Shown here one piece after another: positions 8,977 through 18,292 of a stretch of DNA of 64,000 nt. The translations under genes were made by a program, and so were the position numbers. Under the pieces are notes generated by a model. That model was not told the origin of the DNA and made no database searches. It worked only from the letters and a program-made list of their open reading frames with translations. Positions within the stretch are counted from its first letter, which is position 1, and each line of letters starts with the position of its first letter. Source of the stretch: CAWARU01 sp963784575 (GTDB taxonomy: Bacteria; Pseudomonadota; Gammaproteobacteria; UBA6186; Azoamicaceae); the NCBI GenBank assembly GCA_963784575.1, contig CAWARU010000002.1, forward strand, positions 1 through 64,000. Reading direction: 5' to 3'.

Positions 8977-10488
8977 ATGGCTTTGCCCAAGGTCGTGATC
9001 GTGGGTCGGCCCAATGTCGGCAAGTCGTCGCTTCTGAACTGGTTGGCGGGGCGAAGGATCGCGATCGTTGATGCTCTGGCGGGCGTCACCCGCGACCGGG
9101 TGGGTGCACTCGTCCAGCTCGGCGACGACGAGAATCCGCGGTTCTTCGAGCTGATCGACACCGGCGGCATCGGCATGGTTGACCGCGACGATCTGAGCGA
9201 GGATGTGGACCGGCAGATCGATACGGCCTTGAACGAGGCCAGCCTGATCCTCTTCGTGGTGGACATCCGCGAAGAGCTGATGCCACTGGACGAGGAAGTT
9301 GCCCAGCGGCTGCGGTATCTCAAGACGCCGGTCATCCTGGTCATGAACAAGGCCGATTACCCCGAGATCGATCAGCGGGGCGGAGAATTTTACAAACTCG
9401 GTCGCGGCAAGCCGATTCCGGTCTCGAGCCAGCAGAACCGGAATCGCAAGGCTTTGCTCAAGATGATCGAGGAGATGCTGCCCAGCGGCAAGGATGCAAA
9501 GCCGGCCGAGGCGGTCATGAAGATCGCCGTGGTGGGCCGGCCCAACACGGGGAAGTCGACATTCATCAACACCTTGGCCCACGCCGAGCGGATGATCGTC
9601 TCGGAGCGGCCGGGAACCACGCGCGACTCGGTCAACGTCCATTTCGAACTCGACGGGCTTCCTTTTCTCGCCATCGATACCGCCGGGGTCAAGCGCAAGG
9701 CCAAGATTCGTGACAGCCTCGATTTTTATTCGATTCACCGCGCCGAGCGGTCGATCCGCCGGGCCGATGTGGTTCTGATGCTGATCGACCCCACTCAGAG
9801 CATCACTCGGCTGGACAAGCAACTGGCCGATTACATCGCCAAGGAATACAAGCCCTGTATCTTCACGATCAACAAGTGGGACCTCATGCTGACCGATCGG
9901 AACGACCCGTCTCAGGGCAACATGGCGCGATTCGCCAACGTCGTGCAGCATGCATTCCGCAACATGAGCTACATGCCGCTGGCCTTCATCACGGCCCAGA
10001 CCGGCAAGAACGTCAAGGCATTGTTGAATCTCGGCCAGTCGCTCTACAAGCAAGCGAACCGGCGGGTCGGCACCGGCGCATTGAACCGCGTGCTGCGGGA
10101 GGCCGTCGAGGCCCATCCCCCTGCCATGTCCGAGAACCGGACTCCCCGGGTCTACTATGCCACCCAGGTCGGCACCAATCCTCCGACCATTGTCCTGTTC
10201 GTCAACAGCACCCGACTGTTCGACCCGACCTACCAGCGGTACCTGCTGAATGTGCTTCGGGAAAAGCTGCCGTTCCACGACATTCCAATCAAGCTCTATA
10301 TGCGCGCTCGCAAGCAGACCGAGCCCGGCGCCCGCGGCGCGGCCAGTGGCGGCCACGGAGAGTTCGACGAGCAGAAGTTGGAGGATCATCCCGCGGCGCA
10401 CTCCGGCTCCTCTTCCAACCCCGGTCTGCTGGGGTATCGGTTCCTGGACCGTGAGATCAATGAGCTGCTCTCGGATCTTGACGGCTGA
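8977..10488 (+). CDS. der: Ribosome biogenesis GTPase Der (EngA)
   Basis: Der is a tandem GTPase needed for maturation of the 50S ribosomal subunit. The first G domain has GRPNVGKS (10-17), DTGG (61-64) and NKAD (124-127). The second has GRPNTGKS (187-194), DTAG and NKWD (299-302). A KH-like RNA-binding domain follows from about residue 350 and ends with a conserved basic stretch PIKLYMRARKQ. The protein is about 503 residues, longer than many Der proteins owing to a Gly/Ala/His-rich C-terminal tail. I chose ATG 8977, preceded by GAGGTGAG, rather than GTG 8968. Confidence 0.96.
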   Translation: MALPKVVIVGRPNVGKSSLLNWLAGRRIAIVDALAGVTRDRVGALVQLGDDENPRFFELIDTGGIGMVDRDDLSEDVDRQIDTALNEASLILFVVDIREELMPLDEEVAQRLRYLKTPVILVMNKADYPEIDQRGGEFYKLGRGKPIPVSSQQNRNRKALLKMIEEMLPSGKDAKPAEAVMKIAVVGRPNTGKSTFINTLAHAERMIVSERPGTTRDSVNVHFELDGLPFLAIDTAGVKRKAKIRDSLDFYSIHRAERSIRRADVVLMLIDPTQSITRLDKQLADYIAKEYKPCIFTINKWDLMLTDRNDPSQGNMARFANVVQHAFRNMSYMPLAFITAQTGKNVKALLNLGQSLYKQANRRVGTGALNRVLREAVEAHPPAMSENRTPRVYYATQVGTNPPTIVLFVNSTRLFDPTYQRYLLNVLREKLPFHDIPIKLYMRARKQTEPGARGAASGGHGEFDEQKLEDHPAAHSGSSSNPGLLGYRFLDREINELLSDLDG

Positions 10489-10729
10489 TGGCGGAAGAGC
10501 GATGGAGGGTCTCCCGACCCCGCCGTTCGACCGGAAAACAAACTTCAAGATCGAAGATTTTTTATGGTTTGCAGCCACACGCCTGACCTGGGATGATGTA
10601 AGATGGTAATTCAGGCGACGATCTCACGAACGAGGAACTCCATCCGAACTCTCGCTCTCGCTCTTGCATAAGGTTGGTGCGTTCGCCTCACGTGGGGTCG
10701 GGTACCTCTCCCGTGTGTAGAGGACGATC

Positions 10730-12493
10730 ATGAATGCGCCCACCGCGAAAGAGCCAGGGCCCAAGACCAACGGGCCAGGGCGGCTCGAGAAGGTTCCGAC
10801 GGGGATCCAGGGACTCGACGAGATCACCTGCGGCGGCCTCCCCCGGGGGCGGACCACCCTGGTCTGCGGCGGGCCGGGGTGCGGCAAGACCTTGATGGCC
10901 CTGGAATTCCTCGTCCATGGGGCCACGCGGTTCGGCGAACCAGGCGTCTTCGTCGCCTTCGAGGAGACCGCCGGGGAACTGGCCACCAACGGCGCCTCGC
11001 TGGGTTTCGACCTGGCCGCGCTGGAGGCGGATCGGAAACTGGCCATCGATTACGTCCGCATCGAGCGGAGCGAGATCGAGGAATCGGGGGAGTACGACCT
11101 CGAGGGCCTCTTCATCCGGATCGGGTTCGCCATCGATTCGATCGGGGCCAGGCGGGTCGCGATCGACACCCTGGAGGTGCTCTTCGCCGGGCTGCCCAAC
11201 CCGGGCATCCTGCGGACCGAGCTGCGCCGGTTATTCCGCTGGCTCAAGGAGAAGGGCGTCACCGCGATCGTCACCGCCGAGCGCGGCGACAACGGCCTGA
11301 CCCGCAACGGACTCGAGGAATTCATCTCCGATTGCGTGATCTCCCTCGACCAGCGGGTCAGCGAGCAGATCTCGACCCGGCGGTTGCGGGTGGTGAAATA
11401 CCGGGGCTCTGCCCACGACGCCGACGAGGTCCCCTTCCTGATCGATGAGGGGGGCCTGTCGGTCCTGCCGATCTCCTCGCTGGGGCTGGACCACCAGGCC
11501 CTGACGTCGCGCGTCTCCAGCGGCATCCCGGGCCTGGACGCCATGCTCGGTGGAGGGGGCTTCTACCAAGGCGGCACCGTCCTCGTCTCCGGGGGGGCGG
11601 GGTGCGGGAAGACCAGCCTGGCGGCCAGCTTCGCCCAGCGGGCCTGCCGCGAGGGCAAGCGCTGCCTGTTCTTCACGTTCGAGGAGTCCAGCAGCCAGGT
11701 CGTCCGCAACATGCGCTCCATCAGCATCGACCTGGCGCCCCTGGTGGAGCAGGACCTCCTCCGCTTCCATGCGTCGCGGCCCAGCGCCGGCGGCCTGGAG
11801 GTGCACCTGGCCCGGATGCATCGGGTGGTCGCCGATTTCAAGCCCGAGGTCGTCGTCATCGATCCGATCACGAACCTGCTCACCGTCGGGACCGCCAGCG
11901 AGCTGCGATCGATGCTGACCCGCATTATCGATTTCTTCAAGGGCCGCCAACTCACCACCCTCCTGACGAGCCTGACAGCCGCGACCCTCCCGAGCCAGGA
12001 GACCTCGGACGCACAGGTCTCCTCGCTGGTCGACACCTGGATCCTGGTGAGCGAGATCGAGTCCGACGGCGAGCGGAACCACGGGCTCTACATCCTGAAA
12101 TCGCGCGGCATGGCCCACTCGAACCAGGTCCGCGAGTTCCGCCTGACGGACCAGGGGATCGAGTTGATCGACGTCTACCTTGGCACGGACGGGGTCCTGG
12201 TCGGGGCGGCCCGCGAGGCCCGGATGATCCGCGATGAGGCCGAGGCGCGCGAGCGCGAGTACGAGGCCCAGCAGCGGCAGCGGCGGATGGTCCATCGCCG
12301 CGCCGCGGTCCGGGCACAGATCGACGCCCTCACTGCGGAGCTCGAGGCCGAGGAAGAGGAGCTGAGGAGGGCCGCCGAGCGAGAGCACAACAGTGAGGGT
12401 GGAAAGGCCCGAGACGAAGCCCGGATGGCCGCCTCCCGTTGGGTCGACCAAAGCCTTGCCGACGATAACCAAGGAAGGACGGTCCAGCCATGA
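10730..12493 (+). CDS. kaiC: KaiC-like double RecA-domain ATPase/kinase
   Basis: KaiC is the hexameric ATPase and autokinase of the Kai clock. The 587-residue protein has two RecA-like domains. CI has Walker A GGPGCGKT (47-54) and catalytic Glu pair EE (78-79). CII has GGAGCGKT (288-295) and EE (318-319). In CII the segment DAQVSSLVDTW (427-437) aligns with the cyanobacterial autophosphorylation loop, with Ser431 and Ser432 at the two phosphosite positions. The cyanobacterial A-loop tail is replaced by a long Arg/Glu-rich, coiled-coil-like C terminus (about 485-575). Its stop overlaps the start of kaiB by four bases (ATGA), so translation is probably coupled. No kaiA is seen. Clock activity is inference; many non-cyanobacterial KaiC proteins serve in stress responses. 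Confidence 0.92.
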   Translation: MNAPTAKEPGPKTNGPGRLEKVPTGIQGLDEITCGGLPRGRTTLVCGGPGCGKTLMALEFLVHGATRFGEPGVFVAFEETAGELATNGASLGFDLAALEADRKLAIDYVRIERSEIEESGEYDLEGLFIRIGFAIDSIGARRVAIDTLEVLFAGLPNPGILRTELRRLFRWLKEKGVTAIVTAERGDNGLTRNGLEEFISDCVISLDQRVSEQISTRRLRVVKYRGSAHDADEVPFLIDEGGLSVLPISSLGLDHQALTSRVSSGIPGLDAMLGGGGFYQGGTVLVSGGAGCGKTSLAASFAQRACREGKRCLFFTFEESSSQVVRNMRSISIDLAPLVEQDLLRFHASRPSAGGLEVHLARMHRVVADFKPEVVVIDPITNLLTVGTASELRSMLTRIIDFFKGRQLTTLLTSLTAATLPSQETSDAQVSSLVDTWILVSEIESDGERNHGLYILKSRGMAHSNQVREFRLTDQGIELIDVYLGTDGVLVGAAREARMIRDEAEAREREYEAQQRQRRMVHRRAAVRAQIDALTAELEAEEEELRRAAEREHNSEGGKARDEARMAASRWVDQSLADDNQGRTVQP

Positions 12494-12846
12494 CACGGGA
12501 TCAAGAGCCCATCGAGAAGGCGGATGACTCGGCCGTGCCGGAGAGTCAACGTGTGGAGCTTCGCCTCTACGTGGCCGGCCAGACGTCCCGGTCGCTGGCG
12601 GCGATCGACAACCTCAAGAGGATTTGCGAGAAGAACCTCAAGGGGCGCTACACAATCGAGGTGATCGACCTCGTGCAAAACCCTCAACTGGCCCGCGCCG
12701 ACCAGATCGTGGCCATCCCCACCCTGGTCAAGGAGCTCCCGCCGCCCCTGCGGAGGATCATCGGCGACCTCTCGAACTCGGAACGAGTCCTGATCGGCCT
12801 CGACACCCGGCCGGTCGATTCCACCGGAGCAGACCATGAATCCTGA
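12490..12846 (+). CDS. kaiB: KaiB-like protein 1
   Basis: KaiB is a fold-switching thioredoxin-like partner of KaiC. The 118-residue protein contains the family core: LRLYVAGQTSRS (about 24-35), a helix with NLKRICEKNLKGRY, IEVIDLVQNPQLA, then IVAIPTLVKELPPPLRRIIG and DLSNSERVLIGLD. This is very close to the cyanobacterial KaiB core. The first 20 residues are an acidic extension, and the tail is short. It overlaps kaiC by four bases upstream and the second kaiB gene by 11 bases downstream. Confidence 0.93.
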   Translation: MTRDQEPIEKADDSAVPESQRVELRLYVAGQTSRSLAAIDNLKRICEKNLKGRYTIEVIDLVQNPQLARADQIVAIPTLVKELPPPLRRIIGDLSNSERVLIGLDTRPVDSTGADHES

Positions 12847-13194
12847 TCATCCCGCCGAGGACGAGGCCTCGTCGCCCGATGCGCCGCGGCCGCTCGACCC
12901 CCAGCCCGCGCGGGGAGATGACGTCTTCGTCTTCTCCCTGTTCATCGCGGGGATGAGCCCGCGGTCCAGGCGGGCGGTCGACAACATGACCAAGCTCTGC
13001 GACCGCTACCTCGCCGGCCGCTACGAACTCCAGGTCGTCGACATCTACCAGCAGCCCGAGCTGGCCCAGGGGGAGCAACTGGTCGCCGCGCCGACCCTGA
13101 TCAAGAAGCTCCCCTCCCCCTGCGCCGGTTCATCGGCGACCTCTCGGACACCGATCGAGTCCTGGTGCGCCTGGACATACGCCCCAGACCCTAG
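12836..13194 (+). CDS. KaiB-like protein 2, frameshifted
   Basis: This second KaiB starts with a 30-residue Pro/Asp/Glu-rich extension and then FVFSLFIAGMSPRSRRAVD, a thioredoxin-like helix and VVDIYQQPELAQGE followed by VAAPTLIKKLPSP. The frame breaks in the C5 run at 13116-13120. Adding one C restores PLRRFIGDLSDTDRVLVRLD and a stop at 13192-13194, giving about 119 residues. Without the correction the frame runs on as low-complexity sequence to 13405 inside the next gene. I therefore treat the break as a likely base-calling error. The overlap with kaiB 1 and the short gap to the next kinase gene support one operon. Confidence 0.78.
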
Positions 13195-13215
13195 CACACC
13201 GCGAACGAGGATGCC

Positions 13216-14817
13216 ATGGGTGTCAACGCGGACGATCCCGAGGACATCCGTGGCCAGGTCGAGGACCTCCGCTCCCGGCTCGAGGAGGCCGAGGAGACCC
13301 TCCGCGCGATCCGTCGCGGCGAGGTCGATGCCGTGGTTGTGCACGAACCGAGCGGCGACCGGGTCTACACCTTCCAGGGGGCCGACCAGGCCTACCGCCT
13401 GCTGATCGAGCAGATGAACGAAGGCGCTGCGACGCTCTCCCTGGAGGGTCGGATCCTCTACGGCAATCGCCGCCTCGGCGAGATGGTCAAGGCCCCCCTG
13501 GGCAGCGTGATCGGCTCCTCCCTGGCTTCGTTGCTGGACGGGGAGGACCGCGAGACCTTCGGCAGGCTGCTGGTGGCGGGCCAGTGCGAGAGCATCCAGG
13601 GGGACCTCCACCTGAGGGCCCTGGATGGGACCTCGATCCCCGTCCAGGTCTCGTTGACTCCACTGCGATTCGAGGGATTCTCCGGCATCGGCGCGATCCT
13701 CACCGACCTCTCGATACGCAAGCAAGCGGAGGAAGCCGCCACCCTCCTCGCCTCAATCGTCCAGTCGTCCGAGGACGCGATCTACAGCAAATCGCTCGAT
13801 AACACGATCCTGAGCTGGAATCCAGGCGCGGAGAGCATGTTTGGCTACGCGGCCGGGGAGGTCATCGGCCAGAGCATTTCCAGGATGTTACCGGAGGGTG
13901 CCCTCGATGAGTGGACGGTGATGGTCGAGAAGATCAAGCGGGGTGAGCGGATCGAGCATCACGAGACGGTAATCCGGAGCAAAGACGGCCGGCTCCTGAA
14001 CGTGTCCGTGAGCACTTCGCCCCTGGTCGACTCCGCCGGCAAGGTGATGGGGGCGGCGGTCATCGCCCGCGACATTACCGAGCGGAAGCGGGCCGCGGCC
14101 TTGCTCAAGCGTCACGCCGAGGAGCTGGCCCGGTCCAACACCGAGCTCGAGCAGTTCGCCTACGTCGCCTCCCACGACCTCCAGGAGCCCCTCCGCATGG
14201 TCGCCAGCTTCCTGGATCTGCTGGCCGAGCGGTACAAGGGCCGGCTCGACGAGAGGGCCGACAAGTACATCAACTACGCGGTCGACGGCGCCGCGCGGAT
14301 GAAGGCCCTGATCGACGGCCTGCTTCGCTATTCCCGCGTCACCACCCAGGCGCAACGCCTTGGGGAGATGGGGGCCCGGGCGGCGCTCGACGAGGCGAGG
14401 GCCAATCTCGGCCGGGCCATCGCGGAGAAGGGGGCGGTGGTGACCCATGATGACCTGCCCACGGTGCTCGCCGACCCGATCCAGCTCGTCCAGCTCTTCC
14501 AGAACCTGATCGGCAACGCGCTGAAGTTCTGCGACGGCACGCCGCGCGTCCACGTCGCGGCCGAGCGGACCGGTGAGGAGTGGGTCTTCTCGGTGCGCGA
14601 CAATGGCATCGGCATCGCGCCCGAGTACCGGGAGCGGATCTTCCAGATCTTCCAGCGGCTGCACGGGCGGGACAAGTACCCCGGCACGGGGATGGGGCTG
14701 ACGATCTGCAAGAGGGTGGTGGAGCGGCACGGCGGCCGGATCTGGGTCGAGTCGCGGCCGGGCCAGGGGAGCACCTTCCTCTTCACCCTCCCGGTCATCG
14801 GAGGCAAACCCTCATGA
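13216..14817 (+). CDS. PAS-domain sensor histidine kinase
   Basis: This 533-residue soluble kinase begins with a coiled coil (about 12-35, ending in the common motif RRGEVDAVVV). Two PAS domains follow (about 60-170 and 175-290, each ending in an ERK/RKQ linker). A phytochrome-type HisKA domain has phospho-acceptor His320 in VASHDLQEPLR, and an HATPase has N-box NLIGNALKFCDG, DNGIGIAP and TGMGLTICK. No transmembrane helix or signal peptide is present, so input is cytosolic. It lies directly after the Kai genes. Its last 324 bp are nearly identical to the end of the kinase gene at 18289-20190. Its stop overlaps an ATG (ATGA) of what looks like a lost response regulator gene. Confidence 0.92.
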   Translation: MGVNADDPEDIRGQVEDLRSRLEEAEETLRAIRRGEVDAVVVHEPSGDRVYTFQGADQAYRLLIEQMNEGAATLSLEGRILYGNRRLGEMVKAPLGSVIGSSLASLLDGEDRETFGRLLVAGQCESIQGDLHLRALDGTSIPVQVSLTPLRFEGFSGIGAILTDLSIRKQAEEAATLLASIVQSSEDAIYSKSLDNTILSWNPGAESMFGYAAGEVIGQSISRMLPEGALDEWTVMVEKIKRGERIEHHETVIRSKDGRLLNVSVSTSPLVDSAGKVMGAAVIARDITERKRAAALLKRHAEELARSNTELEQFAYVASHDLQEPLRMVASFLDLLAERYKGRLDERADKYINYAVDGAARMKALIDGLLRYSRVTTQAQRLGEMGARAALDEARANLGRAIAEKGAVVTHDDLPTVLADPIQLVQLFQNLIGNALKFCDGTPRVHVAAERTGEEWVFSVRDNGIGIAPEYRERIFQIFQRLHGRDKYPGTGMGLTICKRVVERHGGRIWVESRPGQGSTFLFTLPVIGGKPS

Positions 14818-15154
14818 CCGCAGGAAAGACGTCGGGGAGAACAATGAGACTTCTCGCTGAACTCCACCATTCCAGAGCTGCCAGGATCCGGGTGGCTGGC
14901 GGCGGAGCCGGAGCGGGGGGAACCCCACCTGTGGGGTCGGCCCCAGACGCACAGGCTTCGGCCCTGGGGCTTCCCTACGGTCAGCCCCAGCCACCCAAGC
15001 GTCTTTCCCCATCATGGGATACAACGAATCACAGTGGAGTTCAGCGAGAAGTCTCAGAACAATGGAGATCTTGCCGGTCCGGCGCGGCCACTCCCCAGGC
15101 CGGCGCGACGGAGTTGAAGCCTGCGAGCGAGTCTCGAGCGAAAGTGTCTGGTAG
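14814..15154 (+). pseudogene. Possible response-regulator remnant split by a MITE
   Basis: The kinase stop overlaps ATG 14814. If the 210-bp MITE and one copy of its 8-bp duplication are removed, the frame reads MTAGKTSGRTMEILPV and stops at 15152-15154 after about 37 codons. The opening resembles the receiver gene at 20940 (MTTGTELGRPIEILLV) in protein and in about two thirds of the first 47 bases. Nothing after that looks like a receiver, so the rest would have been lost. The similarity is short, and this is a tentative reading. Confidence 0.3.
14838..15063. mobile_element. 210-bp MITE with perfect 22-bp inverted repeats and 8-bp target duplication
   Basis: The element spans 14846-15055. 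It starts GAGACTTCTCGCTGAACTCC and ends with the exact reverse complement; the perfect repeat is 22 bp long (14846-14867 and 15034-15055). The 8-mer AGAACAAT flanks it on both sides (14838-14845 and 15056-15063). The interior is non-coding with GGGG/CCCC palindromes. It fills most of the 343-bp gap between two kinase genes. The perfect ends and intact duplication suggest a recent insertion. Confidence 0.85.
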
Positions 15155-15160
15155 GGAACC

Positions 15161-17832
15161 ATGGAACCCCCGATGAAGTGGATGTTGCCCCTCGCTGTTA
15201 GCCCCCGGCCTGCGCGTTACGCAGTCGCGATCGGCTTCGTTGCCATAGCGGTGGTCCTGAGCGAATTCGTGCTGTCGTTCCAGAACCGATTCCCGTTCCT
15301 GCTGTTCTACCCCGCGGTGTTCTGTGCGGCCTGGTACGGTGGTTTCGGGCCCGGGCTGCTTGCAACTGTCCTGTCAGCCCTGTGTGCCGATTACTTCCAG
15401 TTCGAGCCCCGGTTCTCGTTCGCGATCGCACGACCAAGTGACCAGTTCGCGATGGCGGTCTTCCTCGTCTTGGGTGGGTTAATTAGCTGGTTGGGCGAGA
15501 TGGTCCTCCGGGCCAATCGCCGACTCGAGAATTACGCCCGGGGGATCGCGAACCAGCGGGACATCTGGGAGAAGCGCGCCGCCGAGCTGGACCGGCTCAA
15601 TGAATCCCTGCGGCAAAGCGAGGCACGCTATCGCTCGCTGGCCATTGCCACGGCGCAGATCGTCTGGACGAAGAACCCGGAGGGCAAGGTCGTCGAGGAC
15701 ATGCCCATGTGGCGGGCCTTTACCGGCAAGAGCGAGGAGGAGTTGAGGGGATGGGGATGGGTGGACTCGCTCCACCCCGAGGACCGGGAACGGACCAGGG
15801 CTGTCTGGTCAGAGGCGGTCAGGGCCGGTTCTTTTTACGAGACCGAGTACCGGATCCGCAAGAGCGATGGAGAGTACCGCCACTTCGCCGCTCGCGGCGC
15901 GCCGGTGCTCCAGGCGGACGGCAGTGTGCGCGAGTGGGTCGGGACCTGCACTGACATCACCGAGCGGAAACTGGCCGAGGAAGAGTTGCGCCAGATGTCG
16001 CACTTCATCGACCTGGCCCACGACGCCATCTTCATCCGCGGCCGGGACGGTACCATCCGATCCTGGAACCGGGGCGCGGAGCAGATGTACGGCTGGACCA
16101 AAGTGGAGGCCCTGGGTCGCATCTCTCACGATCTCTTGGGGACTCGGTTCCCCGTGTCGCTGGCGGAGCTCGAGGACCGCCTGGCACGCGACGGATCGTG
16201 GGAGGGAGAACTGATTCATTCTCGCCGCGATGGGGCTCAGATCGTCGTCGCCAGCCGGCAGGTCCTCGATCGCGAGGTGCGCGGCGAGCCGACAGTCGTC
16301 CTCGAGATCAACAGCGATGTCACCGAGCGGAAACGGGCCGAGGAGGCGTTGCGGCGGGCCAGCGCCTACAACCGCCGCCTGCTCGAGGCCAGCCTCGACC
16401 CCCTGGTCACCATCGGCACCGACGGCAAGATCACCGACGTGAACGAGGCCACCGAGGCCGCCACCGGCTACCCCCGCGCCGAGCTCATCGGCAAGGACTT
16501 CGCCGACTACTTCACCGAGCCCGAGGAGGCCCGGGAGGGCTACCGGCGGGTGTTCCGCGAGGGGCTGGTCCGCGACTATCCCCTGGAGATCCGGCACCGC
16601 GACGGGCGCGTCACGCCGGTGGTGTACAACGCTTCGGTGTATCGGGACGAGGCGGGCCAGGTCATCGGCGTCTTCGCGGCGGCCCGCGACATCACCGCTC
16701 AGAAGCGCGCCGAGGCAGAGTTGCGCCAGATGTCGCGCCTCATCGACCTGGCCCCCGACGCCATCTTCATCCGCGGCCGGGACGGTACCATCCGATCCTG
16801 GAACCGGGGCGCTGAGCAAATGTACGGCTGGAGTCGTGAGGAGGCCCTGGGTCATATCTCTTACGATCTCTTGGCGACTCGGTTCCCCGTGTCGCTGGCG
16901 GACCTTGAGGACCACCTGGCACGCGACGGATCGTGGGAGGGAGTACTGATTCATTCTCGCCGCGATGGGGCTCAGATCGTCGTCGCCAACCGGCAGGTCC
17001 TCGATCGCGAGGAACATGGCGAGCCGACAGACGTCCTCGAGATGAACAGCGATATCACGGAGCGCAAGCGGGCCCATGACGAGCTCAGGAGACTCAAGGG
17101 TGAGCTGGAGGAACGCGTCGTCATGCGCACGGCTCAACTGGAGGCCGCCAACAAGGATCTGGAGAGCTTCGCCTATTCCGTCTCCCACGACCTGCGCGCC
17201 CCCTGCGGGCCATCGACGGCTTCTGCCAGATCCTTATGACGGAACATGCCCCCGGCCTGGACGGGGAGCCGCGGCGCTACCTCCAGCGGGTCAGCGAGAA
17301 CACCCGGAAGATGGGCCGGCTGATCGACGACCTGCTCCACTTCAGCCGCTTGGGCCGCCAGGCGATGACCCCTCAGCCGGTGGCCATGGCCGACCTCGTC
17401 CGCCAGTGCCTCGAGGAGCTCCAGGGCGAGCGCGAGGGTCGGGAGGTCGAGGTCATCCTCGGCGAGCTGCCCCCCTGCCGGGCCGACGCGGCCCTCCTCA
17501 AGCAGGTCTGGCTCAACCTGCTGGCCAACGCCTTGAAGTTCACGCGCAGCCGCGCACAGGCCCGGATCGAGGCCGGCAGCTTCGCGCGGGACGGCGAGAC
17601 GGTCTACTTCGTGCGGGACAACGGAGTGGGCTTCGACATGGCCTACGCGGACAAGCTGTTCGGTGTGTTCCAGCGATTGCACCGGCAGGAGGACTACGAG
17701 GGGACGGGCGTGGGCCTGGCCCTGGTGGAGCGGATCATCCATCGCCACGGCGGCCGGGTCTGGGCCGAGGCCGGGCCCGACCGGGGCGCCGCCTTCTTCT
17801 TCACCCTCGGGAGGAGCGATACCAATGGTTGA
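15161..17832 (+). CDS. Membrane sensor histidine kinase with DUF4118 and four PAS domains, frameshifted
   Basis: The N terminus carries a KdpD-like DUF4118 membrane region with hydrophobic segments at about residues 18-35, 44-60, 65-80 and 97-115. Four PAS domains follow between about 145 and 645. PAS 2 and PAS 4 are almost the same sequence. Then come a coiled coil, a HisKA domain with the acceptor His in VSHDLRAP, and an HATPase with NLLANALKFTRS, DNGVGFD and GTGVGLALVE. The frame breaks in the C5 run at 17199-17203; one added C joins SHDLRAP to LRAIDGFCQ, for a product of about 890 residues. The stop overlaps the downstream receiver gene, a likely cognate partner. Confidence 0.85.
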
Positions 17833-18292
17833 TCATTACACCGTGGAGATCCTGCTGGTCGAGGACAACCCCGACGACGTCGAGCTGACCCTGCACGCGT
17901 TCAAGAAGTCCAAGCTGGTCAACCGGGTCCGGGTCGTCCGCGACGGCGCCGAGGCCCTGGACTATCTCTTCGGCGACGGCGAGTTCGCCGGCCGCAACGT
18001 GCTGGACGTGCCCCACCTGATCTTGCTGGACCTGAAGCTGCCCAAGGTCAGCGGGATCGAGGTCCTGCGCCGGATCCGAGGCGATCCGCGCACCCGTTCC
18101 ATTCCGGTGGTTGCCATGACCACGTCCCGGGAGGAACGGGATATCGCCGAGACCTACAAGCTGGGCATCAACAGTTACATCGTCAAGCCCGTGGACTTCG
18201 ACCAGTTCGGCAAGGTGGTGGAGCAGCTCGGTTACTACTGGCTCCTCCTCAACCAGCCGCCGCTGCCCCCCGAGCCCGAGCCGAGGACATGA
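17825..18292 (+). CDS. Single-domain response regulator (Rcp1-like)
   Basis: This 155-residue receiver has no output domain. It shows the acidic pair in LLVEDNPDD (about 10-18), phospho-acceptor Asp69 in LILLDLKLPK, a Thr/Ser switch in VAMTTS and the conserved Lys in YIVKPVDF. The family is like cyanobacterial Rcp1, which takes phosphate from phytochrome-type kinases. The start ATG overlaps the upstream kinase stop, and its stop overlaps the next gene (ATGA at 18289), so all three are probably translated from one message. It ends with a Pro/Glu-rich tail. Confidence 0.93.
   Translation: MVDHYTVEILLVEDNPDDVELTLHAFKKSKLVNRVRVVRDGAEALDYLFGDGEFAGRNVLDVPHLILLDLKLPKVSGIEVLRRIRGDPRTRSIPVVAMTTSREERDIAETYKLGINSYIVKPVDFDQFGKVVEQLGYYWLLLNQPPLPPEPEPRT

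Noticed and set aside
8848..10578. Minus-strand frame of 576 residues opposite der
   Set aside because: Shadow of der; composition is Leu/Val/Asp/Arg-rich with no motif.
11231..12496. Minus-strand frame of 421 residues opposite kaiC
   Set aside because: Shadow of the KaiC gene, no recognisable protein features.
13195..13405. C-terminal extension of the second KaiB
   Set aside because: It arises from the frameshift; the other frame gives the true KaiB ending and a stop.
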